DNA of 64,000 bases from the NCBI GenBank assembly GCA_946699065.1, contig CAMPDV010002120.1, positions 1 to 64,000 on the forward strand, in the 5' to 3' direction. Position 1 is the stretch's first letter. Each line of letters opens with the position of its first letter. Origin of the DNA: Loxodes magnus. Lineage: Eukaryota; Ciliophora; Karyorelictea; Loxodida; Loxodidae. Below the pieces are notes generated by a model, which ran no database searches, had not been told where the DNA came from, and saw only the letters and a program-made list of their open reading frames with translations. Positions 1 to 11,556 of this stretch are shown here, piece by piece. The position numbers and the translations under genes were made by a program.

Positions 1-1240
1 ATAAGTTTAAAAAGATATATTTATATACAATAAGCTTAGCTAGACTTTTAGTAAAGGCTTATAATTACACTAAAGTAATTCTAAATTTAAGTTCATATTT
101 TCTATTATAGGTAAATATTTAAATGCTAAACTTAGTTATATAAATAAAATGTTTCAGCACTCAACAGTATCTGCAAAGCTACTTAGATCTTTTAAAATAA
201 GTTTATTTAAGGTTATAAAAATAAAGCTGTTCTGCTAACTAATGCTTTTTAATTGTTACTTATATTTACCTCACTACATAAGCATTAGCTTATTAAAATT
301 AGATACCATTAAATTATAAAATGATGCCTTCATAGTTTAGTTATTAATGACCTATCTAAGATTTATTTGACTCTTTGGATAGTAATTCTAATTAAGAGAT
401 TTTAAGATAATTTAGTCGAAAAACAGAGTGTAATAAGTAGTTGACTTGAAAGGTTTTTGATAGTAGTGAGACATAAGAAAGAGATGAATACTAATAAGTA
501 ATGAATAATAAGGATTCTATTAAATAAGCTAAATGAATAGTCTTTCTTAATTAAATAAATAGGTAAAAATATATTAAAAGTATAAATATTTCTCATTATA
601 GATTAGCTAAACCTAGCATAATAAATTAATACTAGGAACAAGATAAATATGCAGGTAAAAGTAAAGATAAGACTATAGTACTAGAAAATTAATAATTAAA
701 TATCCTTAAATAATAGTAAACAATAAGTGCTTATAGAGTAAACAAACTATTTTATAACCTTTAAATTAATGCTAAAACTTATTTATTATTTCCTAAATAT
801 AACTATAAATAAGTATTTTCATTAGTGCAATGTGGAAATAAATAAAACATAAAAGTACCAAATTAAATTATAATTAAAACTATTAATTTTTGCTATTTAG
901 TTTACAACTATCAGTCTTTGTTGCTTGTATAAAATATCTTATTTAAATACTAATTAATAAATACAGAATTTCTATTATAATAAACAAATAAAGTATTACT
1001 AAATTATCTAATATTACAAATTACTTAAAATTATTACTACTCCAATTATTAAAAAGAAAGGAAAGTTATATCTTCATATAAAAAATAGATAGGCTATAGC
1101 ATAAAACTACCTTAATTAATATTAAGAAATATAAATAGAAAATACATTTATAGCAATAAAATTGTTTAACTAAATAATTAAAGCATACAGTATATCCTAA
1201 TACATTTTAAAATACACAGAAATTTATATTTTTTAGTCTT
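1..1240. other. AT-rich stretch, no gene recognised
   Basis: Very AT-rich sequence with no domain and no reading supported by a paralogue. The same stretch in copy B (52317-53551) carries single-base indels scattered in all frames, which fits non-coding DNA upstream of the TPR gene. Confidence 0.5.
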
Positions 1241-2812
1241 ATGTTAAAAATGCAAGAAGTTGATCAATATAATCGAAAAGGGAATTGTTTATTAAAACTA
1301 GGAAAGTTTCTTGAAGCAAATGAATGCTTTGAAATAGCTATTGCATTAAATCCTAATTAGGCAGCTGCATATCATAATAAAGGACAAGTACTGGAAAAAC
1401 TAGGTAAATATAATGAAGCTATCTAAAGTTTCGATATAACACTTAAACTTGGTTCTACTGATTCAAAATCCTAAAATTTTTCTCTCTCTAAGCAAGGAAA
1501 ACATCTTGAATCTATCTAGTGCCTTAACAAAACTATCTAGCTTGATCCTTAGTTTACGGAAGTATATTAACGAAAAGGTCTGGAGCATCAATCTTACAAT
1601 CAGAATAAAGAAGCACTTGATTGGTTTAATTAAGCACTTTAATTTAATAAAAATGTAGAAATTCCCTAAGCTAGAGATATTATTTTACCTGCCTAAGTAA
1701 AAAATAAAATAGGTATAGAAGATATTTGACAATTCTTGATATAAAATGGTGGTAGTATAGATAGCTAATCTCAATTAAGAATATGAAACTACAAAGATTT
1801 AGTTCCTAATAGTAAATTTCTAAATACTTTATAAGTATTAGCTAAGGATTAATTTGGAACTATCTATTTTATTTCTATCAATAGATCTAATTATGCACTT
1901 AAAGTATTTACCTAATAAAGTGATCAGCAGAAACTAATAGATTAGTTCTATTTAGAATGCTAAGAACTTTTATATATAAGCAATTAAAGAGTTTAAAGAC
2001 TAGTAGGAGTTGCTATTGATACTTAAGAGTAATTAAATTACTAATTTTGTATTTTACTAGACTTTTAGTGTAATTGAACTTTATTCTAAATAATCCAGAC
2101 AAAGTAGTTATTTAAAGATAGTTAAAAACAATCTGCTACAAGATATTATTACAAACTTAATTTACTTAGCTAAATAGCAGAAGCTTTAAAGGTACTTCAC
2201 TCTAGAAACTTAATACATAAAGAACTAAAATCTCTAAATATTCTATTAGATAATGAAGACTCCCCAAAGATACTAATTTTTGGATTATTCGATAATAATA
2301 ACTGATTAACTAATATAGAATAAAGAGGATTACATTAGTGGATGGCACCCGAGCAGTTTGAAAAGAAAATTACCTAAAAGAGTGATATCTGATCTTTAGG
2401 TTGTATAGGAGTTGAGATATTCAATGAAGAAATACTTTATCCTAATATAAATGAATAAGAATAACTAAAATAAATAGTCTATATTAATAAAATGATTCCT
2501 ATGTTTTCAAACGAAATACTATAAGAATCTGAATTTACTGATCTATTCTACAGATGTCTAGCTTATGACTAGAACATTAGACCAAATATTGATATTTTTA
2601 TAAGTTAGATAGAAAGATTAAAGCAAAAGTGAAATCCTTAAAGGTTAGATAGAGATATAAGTTAGTAGTGATATAATAAAGGGATATAGGAAGAAATTGA
2701 TTATAGCAAGTAATATTAAAAGTAAGATTAGTAGAGCAGATAAGAATTAGGAATGCTAGAGACAAAATTTGAGAATTAGAAGTTAAGTGAAAGTAAAGAG
2801 AAGAAGAGTTGA
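1241..2812 (+). CDS. TPR / TKL-like pseudokinase, short-TPR form (copy A)
   Basis: Reads as one frame of 523 residues with TAA/TAG as Gln and TGA as Trp. Residues about 1-140 hold two clear TPRs and degenerate ones, starting with the family N-terminus (YNRKGN after M-L-K-M). A linker (VPNSKFLN) leads to a kinase domain with the lysine in YALKVF, then NLIHKELKSLNILLD, GLHQWMAPE and KSDIWSLGCIGVEIF. The catalytic Asp of HRD is Glu (HKE) and DFG is replaced by FGLFD, so phosphotransfer is doubtful and a scaffold role is inferred. The TGA at 2810-2812 matches the end of the family's conserved tail. ATG 1241 fits the family start. The copy B homologue has one more TPR but has lost this ATG. Confidence 0.8.
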
Positions 2813-3167
2813 AGAGTGAAACTTTTTGAATATTATAATATTATAATATAAAATTATAAATTATTTAAAAATATATCATTAACAAGCAAAAGCTAATTAT
2901 ATTCAAATTACTACTTTACTTTGCTTAAAATCTGTCATTTCGACTAAGCAAGAATTAATTATAAAGTTAAGATTCAATAATAAGTAATTCATAGTTACTT
3001 TATCTACCAATTTAATATCTCATTTTAATAAAAAATATCTCTATAAAGCTATATATTTTATCTCACTCCATCATCTTTCCTTTATTAGTTTAAAATTATT
3101 TAATGATTAATAATCCTGAAATAAATAGTATTATTACATTATTTTCTATTTATTTAAACTGGGAAAA
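2813..3167. other. Intergenic spacer
   Basis: AT-rich spacer between the pseudokinase gene and the coiled-coil gene. It contains no recognisable element. Copy B carries several small indels here. Confidence 0.4.
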
Positions 3168-4720
3168 ATGGAATCAATCTATAGAAATGCCAAAAGGTAG
3201 TTCTTATTTTAGATCATTGTACTGGATTTAAAACTCAGCTTAGCTTACAGGTATGGTGATAGTTATTAACTAAATATTGATAATCTAGTTCTAGTTTTTA
3301 TTTCTAACCTCTTCATTATAATCATTTAGAACTTGCTTATGAACCCATTTACTATGATTTAGGTCCACTTAGTTTAAGTCTTTTGATTAGGTATATTAAA
3401 GCTTTTAGGATAAACTTTATAAGTTTCAAAGAAGGGAAACTTATCATCTCATCTTTGAATTCATAAAAGTTAATTAGCTTTACCTTCTTATTTGCGTTTT
3501 TCAGATGATTGCTCTAATATAAAAATTAAAGAAGCATAATCTTATTTTAAGTTACTAGAGAAAAAGCAGGCATAAAAAAAGTATCAAGAGTCTTCTTCTC
3601 CCCACTTACAAAACTAATAAAGAACCTAATAACTAGAATAAACACCTCCTAAAGTAATAAAAATAAAGGAATCTAATATAATAACAGGAAAAGAACTTCC
3701 ATCAAAGATAGTTAAAAAGGAAATAAATATTTAACAGTTAGTATTTGAAATATCCAATCTCTAGGAAGAGATTAAAGTGCTTAAGCAGGAAAATTAAGAA
3801 CTAAGAAACTTATTATAGCTTGGATAAGATAACTTAGAGAGATTAGAATTATTAATTAAGAAAGGGAACTACAAGCATATTGGAACATTTAAACTGAACA
3901 TAGATAAGAAACAGCAAGGCTTGGAAATATTGTATAAAAACAAGAGTTGGAGTTTATTAAGCAAAAAAATATTAGCACAAACATAACTAATTAGACAAAT
4001 TAGATGGAATTAGAATAAAAAGATTTTATAAATCGAAAATCAATCAGGTAAGTAAGGAAGAAATGCTATTACTGTAAGAGTAAGTGACATTTGTACAAGA
4101 ATTGCTAAAAATTTTAGAATTTCAAGAAAAAATTTTGGCGTAAAGAATAAGAAAAATACTAGAGGCTCTATTACAACTAGCATGAAGATATTTACAGAAG
4201 AAAATGATGTGAAGTACCTTTTGAAATAAAAAGAACAAGAAACAAAGAAACTGAGAAGACCTTAGTGAAGATAATTTCATTAGAAAGTCTAGAATGATGA
4301 GAAGTATTGCTGATAAAACAACTTATTTTAAACGGTGTCCAGATTGGCACTGTTGAACATTTTAATTTAATTATCATTAGAAGAAAGGGAGTTTTGATTT
4401 TAATACTAAGGAATATTCTAAAGAAGCTTCTAACTACTAAAAAGACATGCTCTAATATAGGACTTATTTAAAAGCATTTTAGTGAAATATAGATTTTTTA
4501 AACTAGCTTCTAATATACTAAGTTTATCACAGCAAAGGATTAACTATAACCATAATAATAAAAATTAGAAAACTTAATATTATTTCATTTCTTACTTGCT
4601 AATAAACTTAAAAAAGCATTTAGTTCAATATATTAAAGAGTATTCATTAAGGATAAAACTGAATCAGCCATAAAGTACTGTGATAAAAATAGATTATAGC
4701 TAATTATTTTGAATTAAGAG
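3168..4720 (+). pseudogene. Coiled-coil protein gene, frameshifted (copy A)
   Basis: From ATG 3168 one frame runs 366 residues to TGA 4266-4268. The middle is a convincing heptad coiled coil (EISNLQEEIKVLKQENQEL) preceded by K/Q-rich sequence and followed by basic sequence. Comparison with copy B (55572 on) shows one-base differences near 3520 and 4153-4156, where copy B keeps another frame, and near 4266, where copy A keeps the better one. Past 4268 a Cys/His/Trp-containing stretch (FKRCPDWHCW) reads well in a third frame to about 4.6 kb. The ancestral protein was therefore probably longer than either copy now encodes. The first about 130 codons resemble the head of the P1 relative at 50158, which suggests a mosaic. 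No family recognised. Confidence 0.4.
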
Positions 4721-4825
4721 CAAAAATGATAAATCTAAATAGTTTGAATCTTAGTAATTATAGTTCTGAATGCTAATCTAACTTCATTTAATAAATACTT
4801 AAATACTTATATATAAACCTTAAAA

Positions 4826-6806
4826 ATGTCAGAAGCTGATTAGTGTAATCGAAAAGGGATGTAATTAGTCAAGCAAGGGGAACTACCTGAAGCTATCAGC
4901 TACTTTAATATAGCTATTGAAATAAATCCATACTTAGGATCTGCCTACAATAATAAAGGTTATGCACTAGATTAATTAGGTAATTACGATGAAGCTTTAA
5001 AGTGCTACGATATAGCTCTTAGACTAAATTCTAGAAAGGCAAATTTCCATAACAATAAAGGACTTACACTGAAAAAGATAAGAAAATATAAAGAAGCTAT
5101 ATAGAGCTATGATAAAGCTATTTAAATAGATTCTAATTATACAGCCGCCTATACTAATAAAGGATTTGCTTTAATTTAACTTGAAAAATACAATGAAGCT
5201 ATTATATGTTATGATTAAGCTCTTAAACAAAATTCTAGTGATGTAAATGTCCATAATAATAAAGGTTATGCTTTGTAAATGTTAGGTAGATATACTGAAG
5301 CTTTATAGAGCTATGATTTAGCTCTAAGATTAAATTCTAGTAATGTATTTGTATACTACAATAAAGGAGATACTTTGATTTTATTAGGTAGATACAATGA
5401 AGCCATTGAAATTTTAAAACTAAGCTATTAAAATTGATTCTTCTTTTTCAGGATTATATTAACTTAAAGGTCTCTCACTCTTTAAAATAGGAAATCACCT
5501 TGAAGCTATCTAATGCCTTAACTATGCTATCTAGCTTAATCCTAATTAAGCAAAAGCTTGATATAACAAAGGTTTAGTTCATTAGGCTTTGAATGAGAAT
5601 CAAGAAGCACTATAATATTTCACTTAGGCACATTAACTAGATCCTAAATTAGAAATTCCTCAAATAAGAATTATTAACGTAGAAGCCTAAGTAAAAAATG
5701 AAATATCAATAGAAGATATTTGATAGTTACTATAATAAAATGGTGCTAGTGTAGATAGCAGATCTAGTTTAAGAATATGAAACTATATAGATTTAGTTCC
5801 AAGTTCTCAGTTTCTAAGCAACTTATAAAAATTAGCTTAAGATTAATATGGAGCTTTTTATTTTGGTTCTATTGATGGATCTTATTATGCATTAAAAGTA
5901 TTTAACTAAAAAGAAGATCTGCAAAAAACTATTGATTAGTTCTACTTAGAATGTAAAGAACTTTTATCACTAAACAGCTTAAGAGTTTTATAACTTAAGG
6001 GAGTTGTTATTGATACTTAAGAATAAGGAAATTACAACTTTTGTCTTTTATTGGACTTTTAGGTTAAAGGAAGCTTGTTCTAATAAATTTAGACAAAGTA
6101 ACTATTCAAAGAAAGTCAATAAGGATCTAATACGAAATTTTATAGGAAATTATGCTTACTTAGTTAAATAGCAGAAGGCTTAATGGCTATTCACTCTAGA
6201 AACTTAATCCACAAAGAAATGAAATCTATTAATATTCTATTAGATAATGATTACTAGCCTAAAATAGTAATTTTTGGATTATTCGATAGTACTAACTGAC
6301 TAACAACATTAGAACTAAGAGGCTTTCATTAATGAATGGCACCAGAATAATTTGAAAAGTAGGTTACCTAAAAGAGTGATATCTGATCTTTAGGTTGTAT
6401 CGGAGTGGAAATATTCAATGAAGAAATACTTTATCCAAATATAAATGAATAAGAATAGCTAAAATAAATAGTTTATATTAGTAAAATAATTCCTTAGTTT
6501 TCAAGCGAAATATTATAAGAACCTGAATTAACTGATCTTTTCTACAGATGCTTAGCTTATGACTAGAACATTAGACCAAATATTGATATCTTTGTAAGTT
6601 AGGTAGAAAGATTAAAACAAAAGTGAAACCCATAAAGATAATAAGAAGCTATAACTTAATAGGGTTAGAATAAAGGGATAAAGGAAGAAGAAGGATTTAA
6701 AAAATAATATTAAAGTCAAGAGTAGTAGAGAGCATCAGCAGAAGGGTTACAAGAGATATAGTTTGAGAATTTGAAGATAAGTGAAATTGAAGAGAAGAAT
6801 AGCTGA
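4826..6806 (+). pseudogene. TPR / TKL-like pseudokinase with one frameshift (copy A)
   Basis: Starts at ATG 4826 with the family N-terminus (MSEADQCNRKG). About eight TPRs follow (units such as YNEAIICYDQALKQNSS), then a linker and a kinase domain with YALKVF, NLIHKEMKSINILLD, GFHQWMAPE and KSDIWSLGCIGVEIF. HKE replaces HRD and FGLFD replaces DFG, so it is predicted to be catalytically impaired. The span is 1981 bases, not a multiple of three. One extra A near 5416-5419 breaks the frame, where copy B has the intact reading (ILNQAIKID). The rest is open to TGA 6804-6806, after the conserved family tail. It is either a recent pseudogene or an intact gene with an assembly error in an A run. Confidence 0.75.
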
Positions 6807-7310
6807 TAAATAAAGTTGTTTGAGGATGATATTATTAAATCTTATTAAATAATTTGCTGTCTTAAGTAATAAAACTATAAAAGTATGCATTATCTACATT
6901 AATATATGGTATGATTATTTTACTAAAAGAATTACAAATAAAGTGAAATAAACATTTCTACTATTTTTATTCCTAAGATCAGCTTCTTATTAGATTTTCA
7001 TGATATCGTTTAAATAACTTTTTATGGGAAAAAATGAATCATAACATAAATTGTATATATATGATAACTAAAATACTTAAAAGACATTAAGATAGTTCCT
7101 TTCCAATTAATTTCTATATAGAAGTCTATTTAATAAAGAGACTTTCAGTATCTATTTTCGGGTTAATTGAAAAAGAAAGAAACTGAAATGAGTAATATAT
7201 GATTAACCATAAAAATTAGTCTTATCAGTCTTTTAGTAGTTTCAGTACTATTAATTTGAACTAGATTCGTATTTATATCAACTTACCTAGATAAAGGTAT
7301 AGTTCTTTTC
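6807..7310. other. Spacer, no gene recognised
   Basis: AT-rich spacer of about 500 bases between the pseudokinase gene and the TPR remnant. Nothing in it could be tied to a domain or a paralogue. Confidence 0.4.
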
Positions 7311-8140
7311 GGACTTGATTAATATGAAGAAGCCCCAAAATGCTGCAATAAATGTATCTAATTGGATCCTAATTTTGTTGAAATATATATTTAAAGAATA
7401 ATATTCTAGTAAAGTAAAAAATCTAAGAAACCATAGAATGCTCTAATATAGCTAATAATGTAGATACTAAAAAAATATAAACCTGATTTATTAAAGGAAA
7501 AGCTCTTTGTGAAATCAATTAATACAAAGAAGCAGTTTAAAGCTTTAGTTGTGAAATTGAACTTGACTAAAATCATGCTTAAGCTCATGTACTTAAAGAA
7601 GTTGCTCTTATTGGAATAGAAAAGAAAGCAGAAGCTGTTGAATAGATTAACGAGTTCATTTTACTAGATCCTCATCTAAACTCATATTATGAAAGGATTG
7701 CATCTTCTCAGTTTAGAAAAGAAAGAAGAATCTATTAAAAATTATAATAAAGCTATAAAAAGTAATCCTAACAACGAAGAAGCTTTATTTTGGAAAGGAA
7801 TTATACTTTAAGAATTAGAATAGTAGGAAGAAGCTATCCAATGCTACAATATGGTTAAGTGATTTGATTCTAATTTTGTTGATTCGTAATTTTAGAATGG
7901 ATTAGCTTTTTTAAAATTCGTAGATATTGAGAAGAAAATGAATGCTAGAACTTAGTATTTGATTCTAATTTAAAGCAATTTCAGTCTATCAAAGAAAGTA
8001 ATTTTTGTTTATCAGAAAAGCAAGAAGAAGATTTAGTAAAATTGTTGAACTAATCTGGTCCTAATTATATAAAGGCATGTATTATCAAGTAAGTTGCTCT
8101 TTGCTATTTATAAAAGAATCTCTTAAATATTTAAGCATGA
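7311..8140 (+). pseudogene. TPR-repeat gene remnant (plus strand, copy A)
   Basis: TPR-like units read on the plus strand in pieces: QYEEAPKCCNKCIQLDPNFV, then in another frame LCEINQYKEAVQSFSCEIEL, then KEESIKNYNKAIKSNPNNEE. Copy A lacks five bases near 7670 that copy B retains (59.8-60.5 kb copy reads LLDLNFIQTH there), while copy B lacks one base later in EEAIQCYN. Frames change at least twice, no kinase domain follows, and no start was found. It looks like a decayed TPR gene of the same broad family. It ends tail-to-tail with, and overlaps by about 56 bases, the minus-strand TPR remnant. Confidence 0.55.
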
Positions 8141-8740
8141 TTATTGAATTTATAGGTTCTTTTTATTTTTCTAGCTCAATCAACGCATATCCATTATTAT
8201 TATAGTATATTGCCTTATTATTTTCCAATTTAATAGTTGTCTCAAAGCACTATATAGCTTGGATCTAATTTAATAGCCTTATTATAGATCTGTATAGCTT
8301 CTTCTATTTTGCATGATTTTTAAAGTGCATCTGCCCTATTACTATAGTAAATGGCTTTATTAGGTTATATTCCAATAGCTTTTTCATATCTTTATATAAA
8401 TTTGTTGCATTAGTCCTATTTATAAAGTAAATATCCTGTCTTATTATAATAATTTGAATTCCCAGACTATAGTTAAATAGCTTAGTCATAACTCTGTATA
8501 GTTTGGTCATATTTGTTTAGCCTGTAAAAAGTATCTCCTTGATTATTATGATATATTGGTTCACTAGGATCTTCATTAATAGGTTGGTTAAATTTGTGAA
8601 TTGCTTGAGTATAGTTAGTTTATTTGTATAACTATATTCCTTGATAATTTTTGAAGCAGGTCCGATTTTGTGAATTATAGCAATTAGGTTTAAGATTAAA
8701 GACTTAGAGATGATTAATTAGTTATAGGTTTAATTAGTAA
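8085..8740 (-). pseudogene. TPR-repeat gene remnant (minus strand, copy A)
   Basis: On the minus strand from about 8740 down, TPR units read cleanly: NYTQAIHKFNQPINEDPSEP, LNKYDQTIQSYDQAIQLQ, and SCKIEEAIQIYNKAIKLDPS. The frame then jumps at about 8255 with loss of part of a unit, continuing as QAIQCFETTIKLENNKAIYY and ending at a TGA at 8087-8085. The same jump is present in copy B (60489-61144), so it predates the duplication. No kinase domain and no convincing start codon. It is most likely a TPR-only pseudogene. Confidence 0.55.
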
Positions 8741-9804
8741 TAATTAAGTAATCTTATATCTTTATTTCTATTTTAACTTTTAAACTCTTTAGTGATTCTT
8801 CATTTGAACTAATTACTCTTAATAAGAAAGCTAATAAGCTGGCTATTTAATAAGAATAGTTCTAAATTAATGAATTAAGGAGTAAAATTGTATAGATTAC
8901 TTCTAGAGATATATTAGTTGAGTGTTATAATAGAACTAGAATAGCTAGAATTTGATTAATAGAAGTATTAATGATAGTATACAAATTAGTATCTTAGTTA
9001 TATTTTATATTACATCTATATAGACTAGTTATATGTACTTGGATAGTTACTTTATATATCCATTTACTAGTCTAATAATTAGAAAATTATTTAATTTCTT
9101 ATTTAGAGACTTCATTTTTAAATATTGGTAAATGATTCTAATATTTTATGTTTTTGGTACTTTAATAAGCATTAAGTATCTCTTTAATATTTTGGATTAA
9201 TTAGTTTATTCCTATATTTTTTAACTGCTTACCTTATTTTCATTTAGAGTTTTCCTTTAATATGAAAGCTTTTGATCACTTTAGTTCAAATTTTAGTTCA
9301 AAATAATTTCATCTGATTTAGACTCTTAATCTGTCTCTTTAAACATAAATTAAAAATATTGAAATTTAAATAGTTTTAAAAAGTAGCTGTCTATTGCAGA
9401 GAATCAAATTAGATGCCATCTTTCTGAAACTCTTAGCCTCTAAATTTAAATCTGAATAGATCTAATAATTATGCTTGAATTTAGATTAGACTAACTCCTA
9501 TAAGTCTGTAAAATAAATTTAAATAGACAGTATGTATTAATTTAGTTTTTATAGCTAAGAATATATCAATATTATTGGTTAACTTTACCTTTCATTCAAT
9601 TTACTTTCCTTTAATGCAATAACTCTTTTAATATATCATTATAAACCATCTTTACCTTAAGTATCTTAAACTAATTATTTATTAGAATCTCTAAGATCAG
9701 TTTATTTACCATTGCTCCCTATTTATAACTGAAAAATAGGAATAATAAAAGCAAAATCTTAATTCAGACTGATTTTATTAAATTTAAAGGAATAACACTG
9801 TAAA
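8741..9804. other. AT-rich spacer of about 1 kb
   Basis: No domain and no supported reading on either strand. Indels between copies A and B fall freely here. It lies upstream of both the minus-strand TPR remnant and the plus-strand P1 gene, so it should hold their control regions, but no motif was recognised. Confidence 0.4.
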
Positions 9805-11556
9805 ATGTTGAAAGACGAACTGAGTTTATTCAATAGTTTAGCAAAGTTGTAGGATTAGAACCTAAATTTACTAATTCTTATTTCTGCCCTAAAATAAGCA
9901 CTTAAATAATTGAATAGAAATGCTGAGGCAATCTTTAACTTTAACCAAGATATCTTATTTATATCCTTTTAAGAGTTTAGACCTTTAGCTAGAAACATTT
10001 GTACTGATATATTTAGGAAAAATCAAGAATCAGTTATGAATTTTAGCAAACCTATTTAACTTTTCCAAAATAAATAGCTTATTTATAGCCCTAAAAGCTT
10101 AACCAAAAATAAAGATTAAATATAAAAGCAATAGAAAAGCTTGCTTTATTTTAAGCAGATTATTTGCAAGCTATATAAGTTTAGAATACTATCAAACATT
10201 ATATGGATTCTAGACCTTTCTTAATTTGCAGATCTATTCTCAAGAGTACAAGTAAAGAACCAAATTCTTATTTATAGTTCCTAGAATATCCTCTCTTAAA
10301 TTTTAAAATACTCCTTTCTGAAAAAACCATATGAATGTTCAGTCCTTCATCTAAGAAGAAGGAAAAGTGATAAAACTGGGATGATTTATCAATAGCAAGT
10401 TCGATTTTACTAGTTAGTAGTCATTCGAAAATAAAAAATGAAAATATTAGTAAAGTTATTCTAAGGTAGTTAATGCTTTTTTCCATTCCTCACGAGACAA
10501 ACTTAAATGTAAATAGTTTGATTTACTTGATATGCAACAAGGGTACATTCCTATGGTCTATGTAGTAATATTTAGAAGATAAAAATTATAATAAAAGTAA
10601 GATTTAATAAAAAGCAATTAGATGAGAACTTAATTTTACTAGTCAGTGATATAAAAGGATTGGAATCAAGTATATTACTTATTTTATTGATGGAAGCTGT
10701 CCTTCAGATTAAATAATTACAGATTTTCTAAAATCTGCAGAGATAGAATTTTATAAATAAAGAAGTAACTCACTTTAAAGCAGCTTAAGTAGAGCCTGAA
10801 CTTTAATACCATTATTTATTATGAAATATTACAAACTTACAGCTGGAACTTCTAGAATGAACCCAATATGCAGACCAAGATTCATTTTATGTTACTAGTA
10901 ATAGTTTTTAATCACAAGAATATTATAAAATAGAGCTATTTTAGTAAAGTATTTCTTTGGAATAACAGTAAACTTTTATTTTTTTAATCGAATTTAACTT
11001 AAATAAGAAGCTGACTAATATCAGATTAGAACATAAGAGATTTAGCTGAAGAGAATTAATCACCATGGAAAATTACGAAAACTATTTAAAGGCTGAGAAG
11101 AGAATAATTTCACAATATCGAGACTATGGTTAAGCAGAAAGACTAATTTAGGATATAAAGAAATAATAAATTTCTAACTTGCCTGTTAAATACAACCCAG
11201 AAAGATTAAGTTTTTCTATAGTAATAGAAATACCAAAGGATAGTGAATAGTGCTAATCTAAAGAAATATACACTATGATCTATAGCTTAGACCTGTATAA
11301 AGATTAATTACAAAATAAAAAACAATTTTTTCTAGCATTCACAGTCTAATTTGCTCGTATCTTAGAGAAAATTTCCTAACTTTAATATTAAAAGGTGACT
11401 GTAATTTCAGAAAAAGAACTTTGTAAGCAAATATTCTTAAGTTACAACTCTCAGTCAAAGACGAATCAAGAAAATGTTGCATTAAAAATACGAAACTCTA
11501 AAAATACAGAATGTCGAGCTTTAGTCTAGAACAAAATGGCAAGAAAAGACTTATGA
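9805..11556 (+). CDS. Multi-copy unrecognised protein P1 (copy A, best-preserved)
   Basis: One frame of 583 residues from ATG 9805 (MLKDELSLFNSLAKL) to TGA 11554-11556. The frame is supported by relatives elsewhere in the window. The block NKQLIY..K.L.KNK plus KLY..RILPNIIWI recurs at 44.8 kb and 24.3 kb, and QLVV[IL]R.QKM.IL recurs at 44.4 and 24.0 kb. In one aligned stretch, differences from the 23-24 kb copy fall mostly on third codon positions of this frame. Near residue 435 it reads IISQYRDYGQAERLI, followed about 30 residues later by RLSFSIVIE. That recalls the YRDG strand of PIWI domains, but the match is weak and no full catalytic set was placed. The 3' end overlaps the convergent P2 gene by about 90 bases. 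Function unknown. Confidence 0.45.

Noticed and set aside
5410-5420. Programmed ribosomal frameshifting as in Euplotes
   Set aside because: The frameshift sites have no common slippery motif, differ between duplicate copies, and sit mostly in A runs.
9805-11556. The minus strand of the P1 locus as the coding strand
   Set aside because: Some antisense phrases are also conserved, but the plus-strand frame shares longer blocks (KQLIY..K.L.KNK, KLY..RILPNIIWI, QLVV.R.QKM) with copies at 24 and 44 kb, and substitutions there are conservative.
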